Below the pieces are notes generated by a model that saw nothing but the letters and a program-made list of their open reading frames with translations, ran no database searches and was not told the origin of the DNA. A program made the translations under genes and the position numbers. Below are positions 35,836 to 44,377 of a DNA stretch of 57,324 nucleotides, in pieces (position 1 is the first letter of the stretch; each line of letters opens with the position of its first letter). Location of the stretch: positions 1 to 57,324 of IMG/VR virus record IMGVR_UViG_3300030329_003739; one strand, written 5' to 3'. Source of the DNA: a virus.

Positions 35836-36623
35836 TGACTGGCTTAAACGACATGGACTTCTTGCTTGGTACTAGAAGTGCTCCAGTAGAAAGCACTACT
35901 GTGGTAGAGCAGGGGCCAGCAGGAATATCACAAAAGACTACTACTGTACAAGTCTCCCCTGAAGATAGCATTAGAAGCATGATTGGCATGGGCGGCATTG
36001 ACCCGCCTGAAAAGCCTGAGCCAAGGTCTCAGCTGCTAGACACCATGTATAATGCTATGGCTATGAACACCATAGCTAAGTCTCTTGGTATGCCTATGTC
36101 TGATGTTACTCAATCAGTAAACATCAACAGGATGCTGAACCCTACAGCAGCAGCAGGAAAGCAGTCATGGACTCCATTGCAAGCGTTAAATCATTTAAAA
36201 GAAGAACGAGTTAGCGCCGCGCAAATGTTTAATCCATTAAACCCAGTTTGGAGCCAAGGATTTAGGGCTTACAAGGGTGAGGGTATGCTTAACCAAGAAG
36301 AGATAGATACTCTTCAGAAATATTATCAGGACAAGGTGGCTCACGCAGCAATGAACAGTGAAACTGCAAACTACTATAAGCAGTTCCTTCCTCCAGAAAT
36401 GACTAGGCTGAGGGAATTCAATCCGTCTGAGCCACAACTTGCACCATCCCTAAGAGAAAAAATAATTGAGCTGCAGATTCCAGACATTCAACTTCCAAAC
36501 TTTTATATGAATACAGTATCACCTGGAAGTACGTCAGAGAACTTCATTCAGCAGATCTTGGGTGGTGCCCCAACATCATCTGGTAGTCCGGTTAGGAATA
36601 GCTTAACTCCGTTTAATCAGTAG
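35835..36623 (+). CDS. Hypothetical virion-type protein
   Basis: 262 residues, not recognised. A disordered N-terminus (EPRSQLLD), then helices rich in Ala, Met and Asn, ending in a Ser/Thr-rich tail. The ATG overlaps the stop of the giant gene (TAATGA), and nine bases separate it from the next one, so it is coupled to both large proteins. A linker or chaperone for internal proteins is possible. Confidence 0.6.
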   Translation: MTGLNDMDFLLGTRSAPVESTTVVEQGPAGISQKTTTVQVSPEDSIRSMIGMGGIDPPEKPEPRSQLLDTMYNAMAMNTIAKSLGMPMSDVTQSVNINRMLNPTAAAGKQSWTPLQALNHLKEERVSAAQMFNPLNPVWSQGFRAYKGEGMLNQEEIDTLQKYYQDKVAHAAMNSETANYYKQFLPPEMTRLREFNPSEPQLAPSLREKIIELQIPDIQLPNFYMNTVSPGSTSENFIQQILGGAPTSSGSPVRNSLTPFNQ

Positions 36624-36631
36624 GATCTACA

Positions 36632-39600
36632 ATGCCTATATTCGATCCTATACCGCTGGATAATGATCGCAGGTATGCGGACCTGCCGATTGAGGAGCAG
36701 CGTGGAATCTTATCAACTCTCGGTCACGGCGCATTAGATACGATTAGCTGGCTTGACGACAATATATTCCAAAAAGCTGCCCGCCCAGTAAAGCAACTGG
36801 GGATGGAGTTCCTAGATCAGGTAGGGTTAGCTCCAGATCATGACTTTCAGTGGAGTGAGATGTTAACTCCGATTCCATATAGCGATACAATGGGCCTTAC
36901 TGACCCTAAAAATATTGTACATGGAAAAGATATTGCAGATGTACTTGTAGGTGACGACCCCGATTCATACTGGGATGATGCCCTTGGTATCGGTATAGAG
37001 GTGGCAGCGGATCCTACAACTTACCTTTCTTTCGGTACATCTGCTCTCGGTGCAGGCGGTAAAGCCCTTAATAAGATGGGGGTTCTTGATGACGTTCTTG
37101 CCTCTGCCGCTAAGAAGAGTGGTCGTAGTCTGTCTACAAAGGCCAGCTTGGTTGATAATCTAGGGGGGCTAAAGCCTCGTCAGACAGGTATGCAGTACAC
37201 AATCGACGATGCGATTGGTGCATACAAGCAGGACATGTCCCAGATTATTAATGACCCAATGCAGTTCGCTCAGTGGGCGGATAACTTTGACAATCAATTC
37301 GTCCATACCGTAGCTCAAGGAACAAAGGGCGGCGTTGATGATCTAAGCAAAGTCTTAAATGAAAACGTACACAATTTATTTAGCACCCCATTCACTGGGC
37401 CAATAGGCTCAGGCAGACTTTCACAGTCAATCGCTGGTGCTGGTGCTCAAGCTAGGGACCTTGCAGGTCGTGGCTTCAGGGCTACTCGCATACCCGACTT
37501 CTTTAGTGCAAGGATTGCACCTAGGATACCAGGCAAAAGCTGGACTGGTAGAGGTATATCCCCCAAGACTAGATGGGGACAGAAGGCATATGAGTCGATG
37601 GTTAAATCGGCTGATAAATTGATGGCCGACAACGAAATGGCCCTGTCGGTCATAGGCCAGAAGTTTGCCGAGCTTGACATTCTTCAAGGTGCAGGGCGAA
37701 CCCAATATGGAATTGAGATCCGCAAGTATCTTGAAGCCCCTGATGCTATCTCAGCCAAACAAACGCTTGCACAGTCTAACCCTCAAATGTTTAACAATCT
37801 TGAGGCAAACAAGATCTTTGAGGACTTGGACTACTTAAAGGATCTACAAAGCAAAACATATCAAATAGCAGAAGAGGCTGGGCTACCAACCGAAATGCTA
37901 AAAGATATGCACACTGAATACTTTCATAGAACTTTTGATCGAAGGTTTACATCAGACAATAGTTTGTTTGATATGGCGAACCAAGCAGCAAAAAGCACAG
38001 ACAGAGGTACTCTTAGCTCTAACCTGCTAGCTCGTAAAGAATCATTGCGAGATATACCCGGTGGTACTGCAGCGTTAATGAAGCTAAGTATAGATCCTAG
38101 GTTCTCTGGTGCAGCTATTAGGGAAGGTGGTCAGGTAGCAAGCAGTAAGGGTAGGTACTATCTAAACCCAACAACTAAAGAGCGACTTATTGATGAGCTG
38201 CTTCTAGACCCTGAATACTCTCAGACTATTGTTAAGCAGTACATGCCTGATGGTACTGGACGCATGGTTGCTGCAACAAAAGAATATCAAAGAGCACAGC
38301 TGGGTGAGCTGCTTGAAACCATAGGTACATTGAATACAAAGTATGCAGACGAAAGCATACCGATGTACAAAGTAGATCCTATTCAAGAGACTAGGGACTA
38401 CATGAACTCAATGGTTAAGGCTATTCAGTCTACCGAGTATATCTATTCAGCAGTTGGTGAGCTTGCTAATACAGCAGCTTACTATGAGAAGCTCAATGTC
38501 CCAGTGCAATCTTTAGTAGATCTGTTAAGATCGCCTGCCTCTTCGGAGTTAGGGCTAGGCCTCGCAAGAGACAATGAGATAACAGACCAGGCATTGCGAC
38601 ATGTGATTGGTGAACTTAATAAAGCTGGCAAGCCAATCAACATACCAGCGGGGGCCACAAAAGAAAATATTATTTCTATCCTGGAAGGCGGTGGCATACC
38701 GACCAATCAGATAGTGATACCTCAAAGTATAGGTGAAGATTTAACCAGAGCCTTCTCTGCCTACACTAACCCCCAAGCATTCTCTCGAAAAGTACATCCT
38801 ATAATTAGGTTGTATGACGCATCAGTTAACTCCTTTAAGACTGGACTGACTAGCCTGTTCATACCTTTCCACTTAAGAAACCATATGAGTGGTGTATGGA
38901 CTAACTATGTGACTGGCATCCTTAGTCCTTGGGGCTACAAAGCTGCTAGTAGCATGAGCAGAAAGAATATAATCGAGGGTGCGTCTGAAATATTCTTTGA
39001 CACTACATCATTCAACTATCCTCCTGAACTTGCACAGTTCATAGTTAACGGGAGAGTGGTTGTCCCTTCTGGTGCAGATGTTAGCTTCCTAAATTTACCT
39101 GCCGGTGCCTCTGCCTCTGATGCAGTTGCTACCCAGATACTTATGCACGAGATACCTGCCTACAAGGTGTGGACAGGTGACATGCACAAGATCGACCTAA
39201 CGGAAAAGCTAGCCGACGAAGACCCAGCCCAGCTATTCTTAAGAGAAGGGCGTGTTGTTCCAGGCTCTACATCCCCAGGCCAGAGGACGGGAGTCGGGCA
39301 GCAGCTTTCTGGTGCATTAGATGACGCATGGGAAACAGCCACCGCCTCGCCAACGGCCAAGTTCGTGACAGCCGCTGATGCTATTGGCCAGATTGCTAGC
39401 TTTGGTACAGCCAGTGCTTTGGGAGGCAGTCCTTTAGGTGCCATACTGGGCCGTGGTGGTGTTGGTGGCAGGAGGGGGTTGAACCAAACAGGCAAGGCCC
39501 GCAATCTAAATGCTAAGCTCAACGAACTTTTAACTGCGCCTGAAACAGATATATCAGGCCTATACAAACTTGGTAATACTGTGGGCTCTGAAGTAGAGTT

Positions 39601-40546
39601 TATGAATCGCGTGTCTGGCTACCTTACAGGCAGAAAGAAAGGGATGGTCCCCCAAGAAGCTGCATCTAAAGTAGCGAGAGCCCAGATAGATTACAGTATG
39701 CTCACTGAGTTTGAACGCATGTACATGAAAAGAATAATTCCTTTTTATTCTTTCACCCGAGGTTCACTACCTGTAATACTTGAGAATATTGTTACTAATC
39801 CAGGTGGGGCTCAGGCCAATCTCCTTCGTGTCTCCGCTGGCATGAGGGATGAGCAAACGCAATATGAAAGCCCTAGGTACATTCGACAAGGATTGAATGT
39901 GCCTCTGCCAGAAGGCGCTCAGCAAGCACTTAGCTACCTAGGCTTAACAAAGAATGTTCCCGGTCACCGACCGTACCTTGATATACCACTGCCTATGCAA
40001 GACGCTATACAGATTGGAAGTAGCCTTGGCAGTACAGACGACTTCTTCCAGATGATGATGAATCGTGCAGCCCCTGCACCCAAAGCAGCGTTTAGGGCAG
40101 CAACCGGCCTAGATCCAAGAACAGGTAGGCCATTGTATTCAGTGGGCGAAACAAGCCATGGTGCTTTAAGTAGCATTCCGGGCATGGGTGCTAGCTATGG
40201 TCGCAAGATGAGAGATGTCAAAAATCCAGATCAGTACCTCAAAGACTACTGGCCAGCGAGAATGCTTGGTGTAAATATTAATGAGATTGATTCTGTAAAG
40301 TCTCGCAATGATGTGTTCAGAGAATACGTTAATGAAGCAATGAAGAATCGCTCTGAACCTAGCGGCTTTGGGGATGTACCTGTCTTCTTACCTACACCAG
40401 GACACTATCTAAATGAAGACAGGCTGCTAGAAATCCCAGGCTATTACGGTAGCCCTCAGCATTTAGAAGACCTGCGTCTTAAGAAGGCAGGCAATGAGCT
40501 ACGTTACTTCCAGGGTGGTGGTATAAACAAGAGTGATTGGCGGTAA
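36632..40546 (+). CDS. Giant internal virion or polyvalent protein
   Basis: 1304 residues. Long helices predominate; residues about 733-755 (FKTGLTSLFIPFHLRNHMSG) and 1030-1050 (MKRIIPFYSFTRGSLPVILEN) are characteristic of very large internal or ejection-type proteins of podovirus-like phages, with the RxIPFYxxTR pattern. No transglycosylase or protease active-site motif is evident. It is the last plus-strand gene of the block, ending three bases before the convergent minus-strand fibre gene, with no terminator visible between. ACGACG-like repeats are absent. Confidence 0.72.
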   Translation: MPIFDPIPLDNDRRYADLPIEEQRGILSTLGHGALDTISWLDDNIFQKAARPVKQLGMEFLDQVGLAPDHDFQWSEMLTPIPYSDTMGLTDPKNIVHGKDIADVLVGDDPDSYWDDALGIGIEVAADPTTYLSFGTSALGAGGKALNKMGVLDDVLASAAKKSGRSLSTKASLVDNLGGLKPRQTGMQYTIDDAIGAYKQDMSQIINDPMQFAQWADNFDNQFVHTVAQGTKGGVDDLSKVLNENVHNLFSTPFTGPIGSGRLSQSIAGAGAQARDLAGRGFRATRIPDFFSARIAPRIPGKSWTGRGISPKTRWGQKAYESMVKSADKLMADNEMALSVIGQKFAELDILQGAGRTQYGIEIRKYLEAPDAISAKQTLAQSNPQMFNNLEANKIFEDLDYLKDLQSKTYQIAEEAGLPTEMLKDMHTEYFHRTFDRRFTSDNSLFDMANQAAKSTDRGTLSSNLLARKESLRDIPGGTAALMKLSIDPRFSGAAIREGGQVASSKGRYYLNPTTKERLIDELLLDPEYSQTIVKQYMPDGTGRMVAATKEYQRAQLGELLETIGTLNTKYADESIPMYKVDPIQETRDYMNSMVKAIQSTEYIYSAVGELANTAAYYEKLNVPVQSLVDLLRSPASSELGLGLARDNEITDQALRHVIGELNKAGKPINIPAGATKENIISILEGGGIPTNQIVIPQSIGEDLTRAFSAYTNPQAFSRKVHPIIRLYDASVNSFKTGLTSLFIPFHLRNHMSGVWTNYVTGILSPWGYKAASSMSRKNIIEGASEIFFDTTSFNYPPELAQFIVNGRVVVPSGADVSFLNLPAGASASDAVATQILMHEIPAYKVWTGDMHKIDLTEKLADEDPAQLFLREGRVVPGSTSPGQRTGVGQQLSGALDDAWETATASPTAKFVTAADAIGQIASFGTASALGGSPLGAILGRGGVGGRRGLNQTGKARNLNAKLNELLTAPETDISGLYKLGNTVGSEVEFMNRVSGYLTGRKKGMVPQEAASKVARAQIDYSMLTEFERMYMKRIIPFYSFTRGSLPVILENIVTNPGGAQANLLRVSAGMRDEQTQYESPRYIRQGLNVPLPEGAQQALSYLGLTKNVPGHRPYLDIPLPMQDAIQIGSSLGSTDDFFQMMMNRAAPAPKAAFRAATGLDPRTGRPLYSVGETSHGALSSIPGMGASYGRKMRDVKNPDQYLKDYWPARMLGVNINEIDSVKSRNDVFREYVNEAMKNRSEPSGFGDVPVFLPTPGHYLNEDRLLEIPGYYGSPQHLEDLRLKKAGNELRYFQGGGINKSDWR

Positions 40547-40548
40547 TG

Positions 40549-41898
40549 CTATAGCCCACTAGATTCTGTTAGGCCATACCCGTCTACCCTTTTAATTGTT
40601 CCCGTCGCGTCTTGGTATATCAGTGTGCCGTCGTAAGTGTTTGATACATGGGTCATGTTGGTTATTGAGTTTGCTTCTGGTAGGGCGGGAGTTGTTAGCC
40701 CCATCCCTTTTACATAAGCGATGTCCCCTGATGAAAGCTGGTAAACTATGATCCCTTCGTAGTTATTAACTATGCTTACCATCTTTGAGATGGGTGCCAA
40801 CGTAATTATTATTGCTGAGTGTACTGCTGTGGCTTCTGACGATCCCGCTGCGGTTGTTATAGAGAACGAGGATAATCTTGGGTCAAGCAGCGCCGCCGCT
40901 GTTGCAGAGCTTCCTGCGGTGGGCGTAAGTGTAAACCCCTTTTGGATGAATAGCCCAGCTAAACCTGTGTCGGCTCCCGCTGCTGCTGGTGTATGTAGTA
41001 TGTATGTGGTTAATGCTCTCGCTACTGCTGATGCGGGATCTGGTGTATTTCCGTCGCTTGGTCTGGTCGCACTGGCTACAGCATTTGCTGATGCAGGAGT
41101 AAAAGTAATTTTTATTTCTCCCAGGGTGGCTTGTGTTTCAGCCGATGCTATAGCGGGGGTGTGTGTCTCCTTTATATTTCCAGTAGCTGCATTTGATACA
41201 GCGGACGCCTGAATTCCCTGTATAGATAAATTAAACCCCGGCCCTGCAGCATTAGCGACGGCAATGGCTGCATTAGGCGTAAAGGATACTCCAAGCGTAT
41301 AGGTTATTACTAGCTTGGGGGCGTTAGAGCTGCCTGAGTTATAGCTCTTCCATTGAAGCATCCAGTTGGTATCAGAATTATGGCTGTTACCCTTAAGAAA
41401 GAACTGCATGTCATTGTCTGCAGCCCATCCAGCACGGTTCACTATTTCTTGAATAATAGTTTTTAATTCTGGAGTGTCGTAGTATGTTCCCGCAGAATAG
41501 GATCCGTAAGTCCATGTAACAGAGGCATCTGTTCTAGCCTTGCCTTGAAAGTCTGAGATGCTTGTAGGCTGAGCCGCATCATCTACATTCTCCCCCTGTA
41601 TTAGTACGCTATTGCCAGTTCCGTTAGTTGTGGAATGGAATTTGAATTGCAGCTTGGCTGAATCTATCGTTGCTCCCTGTGGGATGTCTACTGTCTGAAA
41701 GCGGGCGTATGCAGTTCGCCTTCTTTCGTGCGTATCAAGACCACCCATACCCGCTTCATCGGTAGCTACACCAGTTCTGATTCTCGCATGAGTCTTATCT
41801 AATTCTCCCGAATCATATTCTCCATACCAGATCTCTTCTCTCAGCGTTCCGTCATCATTACCTGTTACTACTACTTCATTAACAGTAGGCATCGACAA
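40549..41898 (-). CDS. Tail fibre or receptor-binding protein with DNRLRE-like domain and Ala-rich repeats
   Basis: 449 residues. Residues about 75-205 look like a DNRLRE-type beta sandwich (GATIDSAKLQFKFHST, DASVTWTY, WMLQWKSYNSGSSNAPKLVITY). From about 205 to 370 come repeating units of about 30-35 residues alternating FTPxxA and Ala-rich strands (NAAIAVANAAG, ASANAVASATR), followed by a C-terminal module carrying two similar segments (NNYEGIIVYQLSSGDIAYVKG and NTYDGTLIYQDATGTIKRVDG). Such architecture fits a fibre or surface-attached adhesin. It sits on the strand opposite to the other virion genes, with its own terminator upstream. Confidence 0.65.
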   Translation of the reverse strand: MSMPTVNEVVVTGNDDGTLREEIWYGEYDSGELDKTHARIRTGVATDEAGMGGLDTHERRRTAYARFQTVDIPQGATIDSAKLQFKFHSTTNGTGNSVLIQGENVDDAAQPTSISDFQGKARTDASVTWTYGSYSAGTYYDTPELKTIIQEIVNRAGWAADNDMQFFLKGNSHNSDTNWMLQWKSYNSGSSNAPKLVITYTLGVSFTPNAAIAVANAAGPGFNLSIQGIQASAVSNAATGNIKETHTPAIASAETQATLGEIKITFTPASANAVASATRPSDGNTPDPASAVARALTTYILHTPAAAGADTGLAGLFIQKGFTLTPTAGSSATAAALLDPRLSSFSITTAAGSSEATAVHSAIIITLAPISKMVSIVNNYEGIIVYQLSSGDIAYVKGMGLTTPALPEANSITNMTHVSNTYDGTLIYQDATGTIKRVDGYGLTESSGL

Positions 41899-41905
41899 AC
41901 TCCAA

Positions 41906-41939
41906 TAAAAAAGGGCAGAGAGCGTAGGCTCCCCGCCCT
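41906..41939 (-). terminator. Minus-strand Rho-independent terminator
   Basis: Read on the minus strand, AGGGC and GCCCT pair, with an inner GAGC/GCTC stem around the loop, followed by six T residues. It lies between two minus-strand fibre-type genes, so the downstream gene (41898) may use its own promoter or read-through. Confidence 0.8.
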
Positions 41940-41960
41940 ATTGTTTAGTAACAGACTAGA

Positions 41961-42398
41961 TTAACTGTCTGTTAAATTGATTTCCAAGTCTTGTAATGTT
42001 AAGGTTTGCCCGGCACTTACACTCTTGGTGCCACCGAAATCCCAATAAGCAAATATCTTTCGACTATTAGCTGTGCTATTTTGGTCTGTAAGAACAGCTC
42101 CGGTTGCATTGGTTATAGCACCCGCAAAATCTAAATCTTTTATTTGTATCCAGGCTTTGTCGGTACTACCGTCAGTGTGGCTTAACACATTAAATCCCGA
42201 TCCATCTCGTGTTACAGTAGCAGTTTTGCCTGCAACAACATCGCCGGATATTTCGCTGTAGTTATCTAAGTCTTCAGGGTTAGTTGGCACTGATCCAGTT
42301 AGAAGTTCTACATTGAAATCAGTTCCCTCTACCGCCCCTGCTTGGAAGGCCAGCTTCAGGATTTCTTCTTTCCCTCGGTTGGTTACTTTACTAGCCAT
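41961..42398 (-). CDS. Small beta-rich virion protein, fibre or appendage type
   Basis: 145 residues. The start MASKVTNRGKEEILKLAFQA, then FNVELLTGSVPTNPEDLDNYSE, is typical of small phage structural proteins with a conserved N-terminal helix and a beta-sandwich body; the end, LQDLEINLTD, is a beta strand. TATAGGAAAGAT precedes the ATG, and motif copy D lies immediately upstream. It is probably a tail-accessory or fibre-base protein; membership of a named family is not claimed. Confidence 0.65.
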   Translation of the reverse strand: MASKVTNRGKEEILKLAFQAGAVEGTDFNVELLTGSVPTNPEDLDNYSEISGDVVAGKTATVTRDGSGFNVLSHTDGSTDKAWIQIKDLDFAGAITNATGAVLTDQNSTANSRKIFAYWDFGGTKSVSAGQTLTLQDLEINLTDS

Positions 42399-42419
42399 CT
42401 ATATCTTTCCTATAAGATG

Positions 42420-42432
42420 CCAAAATGTCGTG
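42420..42432 (-). promoter_or_regulatory. Recurring inverted-repeat motif, copy D
   Basis: On the minus strand CGACATTTTGGCA, with one mismatch in an arm, followed by TCTTATAGGAAAGATATAG and the ATG of the 41961-42398 gene. As with B and C it lies in a short intergenic gap and next to the ribosome site; it separates the recombination genes from the fibre genes. Confidence 0.6.
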
Positions 42433-42440
42433 TTAGTATA

Positions 42441-42812
42441 TTATACAGTCTCTATCTCTTTTATTTCTACCTCAAGGCAGCCAGGCTTCATGACTTCTCC
42501 ACGCAGTACATGGAGGTCATCTATCTGCTCATCGTCCCCGAATACACCAGCATATCCTAGTGCATCTAACGCCGCTTTGTTTATATTGTCTATGTCTCTA
42601 CGCCTGCGGTCAGGCATAGTAGCTGTTATCTTTACTTTAAGTCTGCCAAGTAGTGGTCTAGGATCTTCCACGCTATCAGATTCAAAAGCACTGTTAATAG
42701 CAGTATAGACAGCATCACGGTACTCACGGCCTCTCCTTGATATAATAACCCTTCCCTTAACTGCACGCCAATAGGTATTAACGCTGGGCGGATACGGTAT
42801 TATTATGACCAC
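42441..42812 (-). CDS. rusA: RusA-type Holliday junction resolvase
   Basis: 123 residues, the usual length of RusA. PYPPSVNTYWRA at the start and RRRRDIDNINKAALDALGYAGVFGDDEQIDDL at about 68-100 include the conserved Asp residues (RDIDN and DD) of the metal site. It cuts branched DNA made during recombination-dependent replication and before packaging. The start is GTG at 42812 with a strong GGAGGGG five bases upstream, and it overlaps the preceding gene by 35 bases. It belongs functionally with the ERF, nuclease and SSB genes. Confidence 0.9.
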   Translation of the reverse strand: MVIIIPYPPSVNTYWRAVKGRVIISRRGREYRDAVYTAINSAFESDSVEDPRPLLGRLKVKITATMPDRRRRDIDNINKAALDALGYAGVFGDDEQIDDLHVLRGEVMKPGCLEVEIKEIETV

Positions 42813-43212
42813 AGTTCCCCTCCATTACCAGTTTGTATACATACTCCATAACCTCGTCTTCCGTGACTCGGCTAGGAGCCCGTAGTTCAGGATCTTTAAT
42901 CCTTAACCACGACTCAAGATTGTAGTGAAGTATATCATGGATGTACTTGTATGCAAGCTGCTTAGCATGAGGCATAGCAGCAAGGTCATCCATATGACAC
43001 TTCTTGCAGGCCCTAAAATAATTTTCTTCTTTAGCCCAGGCGTGGTGTGGTGCCTGGCTTTTCCTCTCCATCTCATGAGTCTCCAGCGGAAACCCAGCAT
43101 GATGTGTGGCACCGCACACCCAACACTGCCGCCTGTTATCTGCCCAACTCTGTCGCCTATTTAGCAAATGTTTAATTTCAGATGCTGTCTTCTTCATCCT
43201 TACCCCATCCAT
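42778..43212 (-). CDS. HNH-like zinc-binding nuclease domain protein
   Basis: 144 residues. CWVCG near 30, HHAGFPLETHEMERK near 36-51, then ACKKCHMDD near 68-76: two Cys pairs and conserved His/Glu match HNH-type zinc folds, common in phages. Start choice between 43212 and 43197 is uncertain. It overlaps the dipeptidase gene before it and the rusA gene after it. It may be a nicking or packaging-linked nuclease, or a free-standing homing endonuclease; the catalytic His is a reasonable but unproven guess. Confidence 0.7.
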   Translation of the reverse strand: MDGVRMKKTASEIKHLLNRRQSWADNRRQCWVCGATHHAGFPLETHEMERKSQAPHHAWAKEENYFRACKKCHMDDLAAMPHAKQLAYKYIHDILHYNLESWLRIKDPELRAPSRVTEDEVMEYVYKLVMEGNCGHNNTVSAQR

Positions 43213-44377
43213 TTGTCAGCAGGTTCATTGCATTGCCGCCTATAAAATTCTTTATTGTTATGTCGTCGTACCCCATGTCTAGCAGGTGCTTGGCAAGTAA
43301 TGGGAAGTCAGATGCTGTTGTCATCTCATCAGGTGGATCTGTGAAGCCATCGAAGTCTGAGCCTATAGCAGGTACGTCTGCCCCTGCTACATTGACCATA
43401 TGATTAAGCGTCTGCTCTATGTACTTGAGGCCATTGCCTTCATGGTGGTGAGGTGTTAGCCAGTAGTTCATAAAGATAATGCCAGCACAACACCCTCTGT
43501 CGGCCATCCACTTTAGCTCCCAGTCTTGCAGGTTATATGAAAGTCTATGCACTTCGCTAGCTCCGACGTGGCTTGCCATTAAAGCGTGGTCTTTGTCGTG
43601 AGCATCCACTATATCGTACACTTCTTTTCGTCCTCTCAGTGTCATGTGGGTCACATCTATAATCATGCCCAGCTCTAGCATCACTTCGACAATCTCTACC
43701 CCCGTTTGAGTTAGCCCGCCGGACTCCTCCCAACTAGCAGCCAGGGAGTGAAAGTTTTTTATATTTTTTTTCTCGGGCTCAGGGTAAGGAAACACGCACG
43801 ACTCCACCGCTGGATTGGGATAGAAATGGGCAAGAGTTAGATAGGCACAGCCCTTTGCCCACAACTGGCGAAGGTTAGAAATAATTTCTTTTTGATCTCC
43901 TGGCCCGCCATCACCTATCAGTGAGTGTGCCCCTTCAACCGAATGAACTATGCAACTCTCGCCATAATTAACTTTACTAACTAGGTGATGTTTATCTCTA
44001 GCTATACACACACCATCGTGTTGATTCACGCTGTCTTCTAGATGTTGCATCATGTCCAGCGTGACTTGGAAGTAGGTAGGATCAAGAATCTTTTTCCTGA
44101 ACTTTGGAGATAGCTTAGAAAAAAATTTTATTAAAGGCACATCATCAAGCCACTCGCGTTCGAGTACATAAGTGGTGGCCAATGATACATCTATGTGATC
44201 CTTAAGATCGTCGAGAGATACACGGTGACTAAAGGGCCAGAACGTGTACTTAAACAGGCGAGAAAGAAATTTCTTTTTGTTCATGCTCCGGGAGAACATG
44301 TAGCTTTTTAGGTGTGGGTGTGTATGCAGATCGACAGACACACCATTATAAAACTCATTAATGCTTTCAATAATCAT
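43178..44377 (-). CDS. Membrane dipeptidase (peptidase family M19)
   Basis: 399 residues, the normal length. All hallmarks are seen: DLHTHPH at 16-22 (metal ligands H18 and H20), HSVEGAHSL with bridging E149, LTLAHFYPN near 180, GLTQTGVEIV followed by IIDVTHM with H244, MASHVGA with H270, and IGSDFDG at 338-344. M19 enzymes hydrolyse dipeptides, including D-amino-acid ones, using two zinc ions. The HxH form of the first motif is seen in a bacterial subgroup. No signal peptide is present, so it should act in the cytoplasm. It overlaps the helicase gene by four bases (ATGA) and sits in the recombination operon. It may recycle peptides from wall or protein breakdown. Confidence 0.88.
   Translation of the reverse strand: MIIESINEFYNGVSVDLHTHPHLKSYMFSRSMNKKKFLSRLFKYTFWPFSHRVSLDDLKDHIDVSLATTYVLEREWLDDVPLIKFFSKLSPKFRKKILDPTYFQVTLDMMQHLEDSVNQHDGVCIARDKHHLVSKVNYGESCIVHSVEGAHSLIGDGGPGDQKEIISNLRQLWAKGCAYLTLAHFYPNPAVESCVFPYPEPEKKNIKNFHSLAASWEESGGLTQTGVEIVEVMLELGMIIDVTHMTLRGRKEVYDIVDAHDKDHALMASHVGASEVHRLSYNLQDWELKWMADRGCCAGIIFMNYWLTPHHHEGNGLKYIEQTLNHMVNVAGADVPAIGSDFDGFTDPPDEMTTASDFPLLAKHLLDMGYDDITIKNFIGGNAMNLLTNGWGKDEEDSI

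Noticed and set aside
40772-41212. 146-codon plus-strand Ala/Val-rich frame opposite the fibre gene
   Set aside because: It mirrors the Ala-rich repeats of the minus-strand gene and has no convincing ribosome site; a composition shadow.
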